Assembly: GCA_036742455.1 (NCBI GenBank)
Contig: DAINQU010000004.1
Span: 1 to 64,000, forward strand
Reading direction: 5' to 3'
DNA: 64,000 nt
Source of the DNA: CAIKZZ01 sp036742455
GTDB lineage: Bacteria > Pseudomonadota > Gammaproteobacteria > Steroidobacterales > Steroidobacteraceae
Positions 61,030 through 64,000 of the stretch are shown in pieces; position 1 is the stretch's first letter; the number at the start of each line of letters is the position of its first letter. Below the pieces are notes generated by a model. That model saw nothing but the letters and a program-made list of their open reading frames with translations. It was not told where the DNA came from and did not search any database. Both the position numbers and the translations under genes were made by a program.

Positions 61030-63489
61030 TCATGCTCGGATCCGTTGATTGCCGGGGTCGTAGAACGGCTTCAAGCTCACGCGCGCCGGATAGCGAACGC
61101 CGGCGATGTCCACCTCCCAATGCCCCTCGGCCAGATAAGCGTCATCGACCACGCATCCGGGTTCGACCATGGCAAGCCCCACCGCACCCCCAAGGGTGTG
61201 TCCGTAGGATGCCGAGCGCAGGTAGCCGACGGCCACCCCGTTCCGGTGCAGAACCTCCGCGTGATACATCAGCGGTTCCGGCTGTTGGACGAGGACCTGC
61301 ACTAACCGCCGTTGCAGCGGTCCGGCGGCTCGCTTGGCGAGCACGGCCTCTTTGCCGATAAATCCGCCGGGCTTTTGGAATGCCAAGGCGAACTCGAAGC
61401 CCGTTTCCAATGGATCGTCTGTGTTATCGATGTCATGGCCGTAGTCTCGATAGGCTTTCTCCATCCGCAGACTGCCCAGCGCCTTCAATCCGGCGTGGAC
61501 GAGGCCGAATTGGGCGCCGGCCTCCATGACGCATTCGTGCACATACGCGGCCTGTTCGGACGGGATGTAGAGCTCGTAGCCGAGCTCACCGACGTACGTC
61601 ATGCGTACGCAGAGCACCCGTGCGATACCGATGTCGATTTCGCGGGCGGTTCGGAACGGGAACGCGGCATCACTCAGATCGACAGTCGTGATGGATTGCA
61701 GGAGTGCCCGAGACTTCGGACCTTGGACGTTCAATTGGCCGTAGGCCGAGGTGACGTCCGTCGTCACGCAATGGGCCGTCTCGGGCGTTTGGCGACGAAG
61801 CCATGTTCCGACGTGCCGAATCATTGTGTCGGTGACGACGACGAGGAAGCGATCGCTTTCCAGTTTGGCGACCGTGACATCGGCTTCGAGGCGGCCCCGG
61901 TCATTCAACCATTGCGTATAGGTAATGCGGCCCTCGGCGCCGTTGACGGCATTGGCCGAAATGCGATCCAAGACGCTACCGGCGTCCCGACCCTGGACCA
62001 AGAATTTGCCCATGAACGACATGTCCATCGCAACCACGCCGTCTCGGGCGGCCTGATGCTCGCGCGCCCATCGATCCCACCACGCGGGTCGACCCCACGT
62101 CAGCGGACCCGGATCCGGCGTGGTGCCCGGCTCTGCGTACCAGTCGGGGCTTTCCCAGCCGCTCACTTCTTTGAAATGCGCGCCCAGCTGCGCGAGTTGC
62201 GCGTGAAACGGCGACCGTCGCGCGCCGCGTGCCGTCTTCAAGGTCAGGTTCGGGTAGTGGCACTGATAGACCATGCCCAGCGATTCGACAGTCCGCGCAC
62301 GACGGTAGGCCCGGTTGGATTGATACACCTGTAAGCGGTCGATGTTGAAGCCCGTGACATCGACATCCGGAATACCGTGCATGATCCAATGCGCGAGTGC
62401 CCGCCCCATGCCACCGCCGGTCAGGATGCCGATGGAGTTGAGACCCGCCGCGACGAAATAGCCGTCGAGCTCCGGAGCCTCACCGACGATCGGGCGCAGG
62501 TCCGGTGTGAAACTCTCCGGACCGCAGAAGAATTTTCGGATACCGACGCGGGTGGTGATGGGAACGCGCGACATTGCGCGTTCCAGAAAGGGCCCCATGC
62601 GTTCCCAATCGGGCGGTAACTCGAGGAAGCTGGCGTTATCGGGGATGCCATCCAATTGCCACGCAGCGGCTTCGGGTTCAAAGAGGCCGACCATGAGACC
62701 GCCGCCCTCTTCCCGGTAGTACCCGTAGAAGCCCGGGTCCTCTAATACCGGCATGTTGGCGGGCAAGTCGGCAATTGGCTCGGTAATGAGGTAGTAGTGT
62801 TCGGCCGCTTGATTGGGGACATTGACGCCGGCACGGGCCGCGAATTCTCGGGCCCACATGCCGCAGCAGTTCACGACGAACTCGGCCGTAATGGTGCCGC
62901 AATCGGTCGTGACGCCGCTGACACGTCGTCCCGTGCGCGTCACGCCGGTCGCGCGCACCCCTTCAATGATTTGTACGCCACGCATCCGTGCGCCTTTCGC
63001 GAGCGCCATCGTGACGTCAACGGGGTTCACACGACCATCCCCCGGTACGTAGAAACCGGCTTCGATGTCATCGACGCGGGCAAGGGGGAATAAGGCTTCC
63101 ACTTCGCGCGGCGATACCTCGTGCACCTCGACACCGAGATGCCTGTTGAACGCGGCGACTCGCCGGTATTCCTCGAGGCGACCTTTGTCCGAGGCCACTT
63201 CCAGCAGTCCAATGGGACGGAATCCGGTCGCTTGACCCGTTTCGGCCTCAAGGCGGCTGTACAACTCGCGGGTGTACTTGCGCATCTCGGTCGATGTTTC
63301 GGAGGTCGAGCCGAACCGGACCATGAGTCCGGCGGCATGCCACGTGGTTCCCGAGGTGAGCCGGTCGCGCTCGAGCAGCACAACGTCTGTCCAGCCGGCG
63401 AGTGCGAGGTGATACGCCACGGAGGTGCCGATAACACCCCCACCAACGACGACGACACGGGCGTGGGACGGCAACTTCGGTTCGGTCAT
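61030..63489 (-). CDS. Dimethylglycine/sarcosine dehydrogenase-like flavoprotein with GcvT domain
   Basis: An 819-aa two-domain enzyme. The N-terminal DAO domain has ARVVVVGGGVIGTSVAYHLA for FAD and GTTWHAAGL, where H51 is the histidine that binds FAD covalently in the mammalian relatives. The C-terminal aminomethyltransferase (GcvT) half, from about residue 420, contains LVQGRDAGSVLDRISAN and LGYELYIPSEQAAYVH, with the folate-binding GcvT layout. It oxidises an N-methylated amino acid and can hand the methyl carbon to tetrahydrofolate. The length matches bacterial DMGDH-like proteins. The MFS gene lies upstream on the same strand with an 85-base gap and may import the substrate. Confidence 0.92.
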   Translation of the reverse strand: MTEPKLPSHARVVVVGGGVIGTSVAYHLALAGWTDVVLLERDRLTSGTTWHAAGLMVRFGSTSETSTEMRKYTRELYSRLEAETGQATGFRPIGLLEVASDKGRLEEYRRVAAFNRHLGVEVHEVSPREVEALFPLARVDDIEAGFYVPGDGRVNPVDVTMALAKGARMRGVQIIEGVRATGVTRTGRRVSGVTTDCGTITAEFVVNCCGMWAREFAARAGVNVPNQAAEHYYLITEPIADLPANMPVLEDPGFYGYYREEGGGLMVGLFEPEAAAWQLDGIPDNASFLELPPDWERMGPFLERAMSRVPITTRVGIRKFFCGPESFTPDLRPIVGEAPELDGYFVAAGLNSIGILTGGGMGRALAHWIMHGIPDVDVTGFNIDRLQVYQSNRAYRRARTVESLGMVYQCHYPNLTLKTARGARRSPFHAQLAQLGAHFKEVSGWESPDWYAEPGTTPDPGPLTWGRPAWWDRWAREHQAARDGVVAMDMSFMGKFLVQGRDAGSVLDRISANAVNGAEGRITYTQWLNDRGRLEADVTVAKLESDRFLVVVTDTMIRHVGTWLRRQTPETAHCVTTDVTSAYGQLNVQGPKSRALLQSITTVDLSDAAFPFRTAREIDIGIARVLCVRMTYVGELGYELYIPSEQAAYVHECVMEAGAQFGLVHAGLKALGSLRMEKAYRDYGHDIDNTDDPLETGFEFALAFQKPGGFIGKEAVLAKRAAGPLQRRLVQVLVQQPEPLMYHAEVLHRNGVAVGYLRSASYGHTLGGAVGLAMVEPGCVVDDAYLAEGHWEVDIAGVRYPARVSLKPFYDPGNQRIRA

Positions 63490-63574
63490 GGGCGCTCCAT
63501 CAACAGGCTGTCTCGCCTGGCGAGTCGCGCATTGTAGCGCCCTCGCCCGTGTTCACGCCGGACGGCCTTATAGG

Positions 63575-64000
63575 TCAGGTGGGGCGCAATGCCTTGGCGC
63601 CCGCCCAGTAGTGCCACGCCGCCCAGAATCCGGTGGGTGCGAGGCCAATCAGCGCCCATCGTAACGACTCCGTGTTGCCACCGACATGCGGAGCGAGCAC
63701 GTCACTGGCGATACCCACCAGTTGCGGCGCCACCACGAGGTTGAAAAGGTTCGCGACGAACAGGAGAACGGCGATCGCCTGAGCGCGCATTTCTGGTGCC
63801 ACCACATTCTGTATCAGCCCCATGGTAGGACCGATAAAAAAGTAGATGGCCGGAACGAGGATCCATAACAGGATCTGGGCTGTCGGCAGTGACGGCGTGA
63901 CAAAAATGCCGATCGACGGCAGCGTTGCCAGCAAGATCACACCGGCCATTAAGACCGAGACGTAACGGGGTCCGCGCTTTGCGAGCGGCGACACGGCAAA
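63575..64000 (-). CDS. MFS transporter, C-terminal part (cut by window end)
   Basis: About 141 codons of the C-terminal half of a membrane transporter. The frame is open through 64000, so the 5' end lies outside the window. Helices are visible in YVSVLMAGVILLATLPSIGI, ILLWILVPAIYFFIGPTMGL and AVLLFVANLFNLVVAPQLVG. The string PEMRAQAIAVLLFVANLF is typical of MFS transporters such as those of the spinster/ACS type. It is the upstream neighbour of the dimethylglycine-dehydrogenase-like gene. Confidence 0.82.
   Translation of the reverse strand, partial: FAVSPLAKRGPRYVSVLMAGVILLATLPSIGIFVTPSLPTAQILLWILVPAIYFFIGPTMGLIQNVVAPEMRAQAIAVLLFVANLFNLVVAPQLVGIASDVLAPHVGGNTESLRWALIGLAPTGFWAAWHYWAGAKALRPT

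Noticed and set aside
1..64000. CRISPR array, tRNA, rRNA or prophage
   Set aside because: No regularly spaced repeats, no tRNA cloverleaf or rRNA sequence, and no integrase or phage structural genes were recognised by eye.

Overview
The window reads as chromosomal DNA of a GC-rich, heterotrophic Gram-negative bacterium, most likely a gammaproteobacterium. The evidence is two TonB-dependent outer-membrane receptors, a recC-recB-recD locus, a cysJ-cysI-cysG cluster, a YecA/UPF0149 protein and an EamA exporter. Genus cannot be fixed from the sequence. Genes are dense, often joined by 1-4 nt overlaps (ATGA or GTGA). I see no rRNA, tRNA, CRISPR array, insertion sequence or prophage.

Layout. 0-1 kb: a DUF1778/GNAT toxin-antitoxin pair. 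1.3-16.9 kb: scavenging functions, namely two NylB-like serine hydrolases, an SGNH hydrolase, an aminotransferase, an exported M13 peptidase, a TonB receptor, an exported amidohydrolase, a second TonB receptor and an APC permease. The permease is split by a 100-N gap. The gap is flanked by the same 55 bases on both sides, and collapsing it restores one 454-aa protein. 17-23.5 kb: two related isochorismatase-fold hydrolases, an N-formylglutamate amidohydrolase-like protein, a glutamine-synthetase-like ligase, a DmpA-type P1 peptidase and a long acyl-CoA dehydrogenase. Most of these form one leftward operon that looks like a nitrogen-compound catabolic route of unknown substrate. 23.7-26 kb: a Cu(I)-type P1B ATPase. 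26.1-35.3 kb: recC-recB-recD with a fourth, translationally coupled unknown gene. 35.4-38.5 kb: a small TraD/MobC-like protein and an exported M28 peptidase coupled to an unknown exported protein.

38.9-42.7 kb: PhzF, NnrU, a GNAT enzyme, a YecA protein and a VapBC module whose antitoxin start lies inside a perfect 24-bp palindrome. 42.7-48.3 kb: an aromatic-catabolism operon (MBL-fold protein, FAD monooxygenase, DUF2783, VOC protein, fumarylacetoacetase). It is divergent from an IclR regulator across two operator-like repeats. The cluster has the terminal hydrolase of the homogentisate/gentisate route but no recognisable ring-cleavage dioxygenase or isomerase. 48.3-50.8 kb: aldehyde dehydrogenase and AraC regulator. 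51-56 kb: assimilatory sulfite reductase and siroheme synthase. 56-61 kb: a bifunctional beta-oxidation protein, a MarR/EmrB-type efflux pair and EamA. 61-64 kb: a dimethylglycine/sarcosine dehydrogenase-like flavoprotein and the C-terminal part of an MFS transporter cut by the window edge.

Protein identities come from reading motifs by eye, with no database search. Start codons were chosen from ribosome-binding sites, overlaps and family N-termini, and several differ from the longest possible reading frame.
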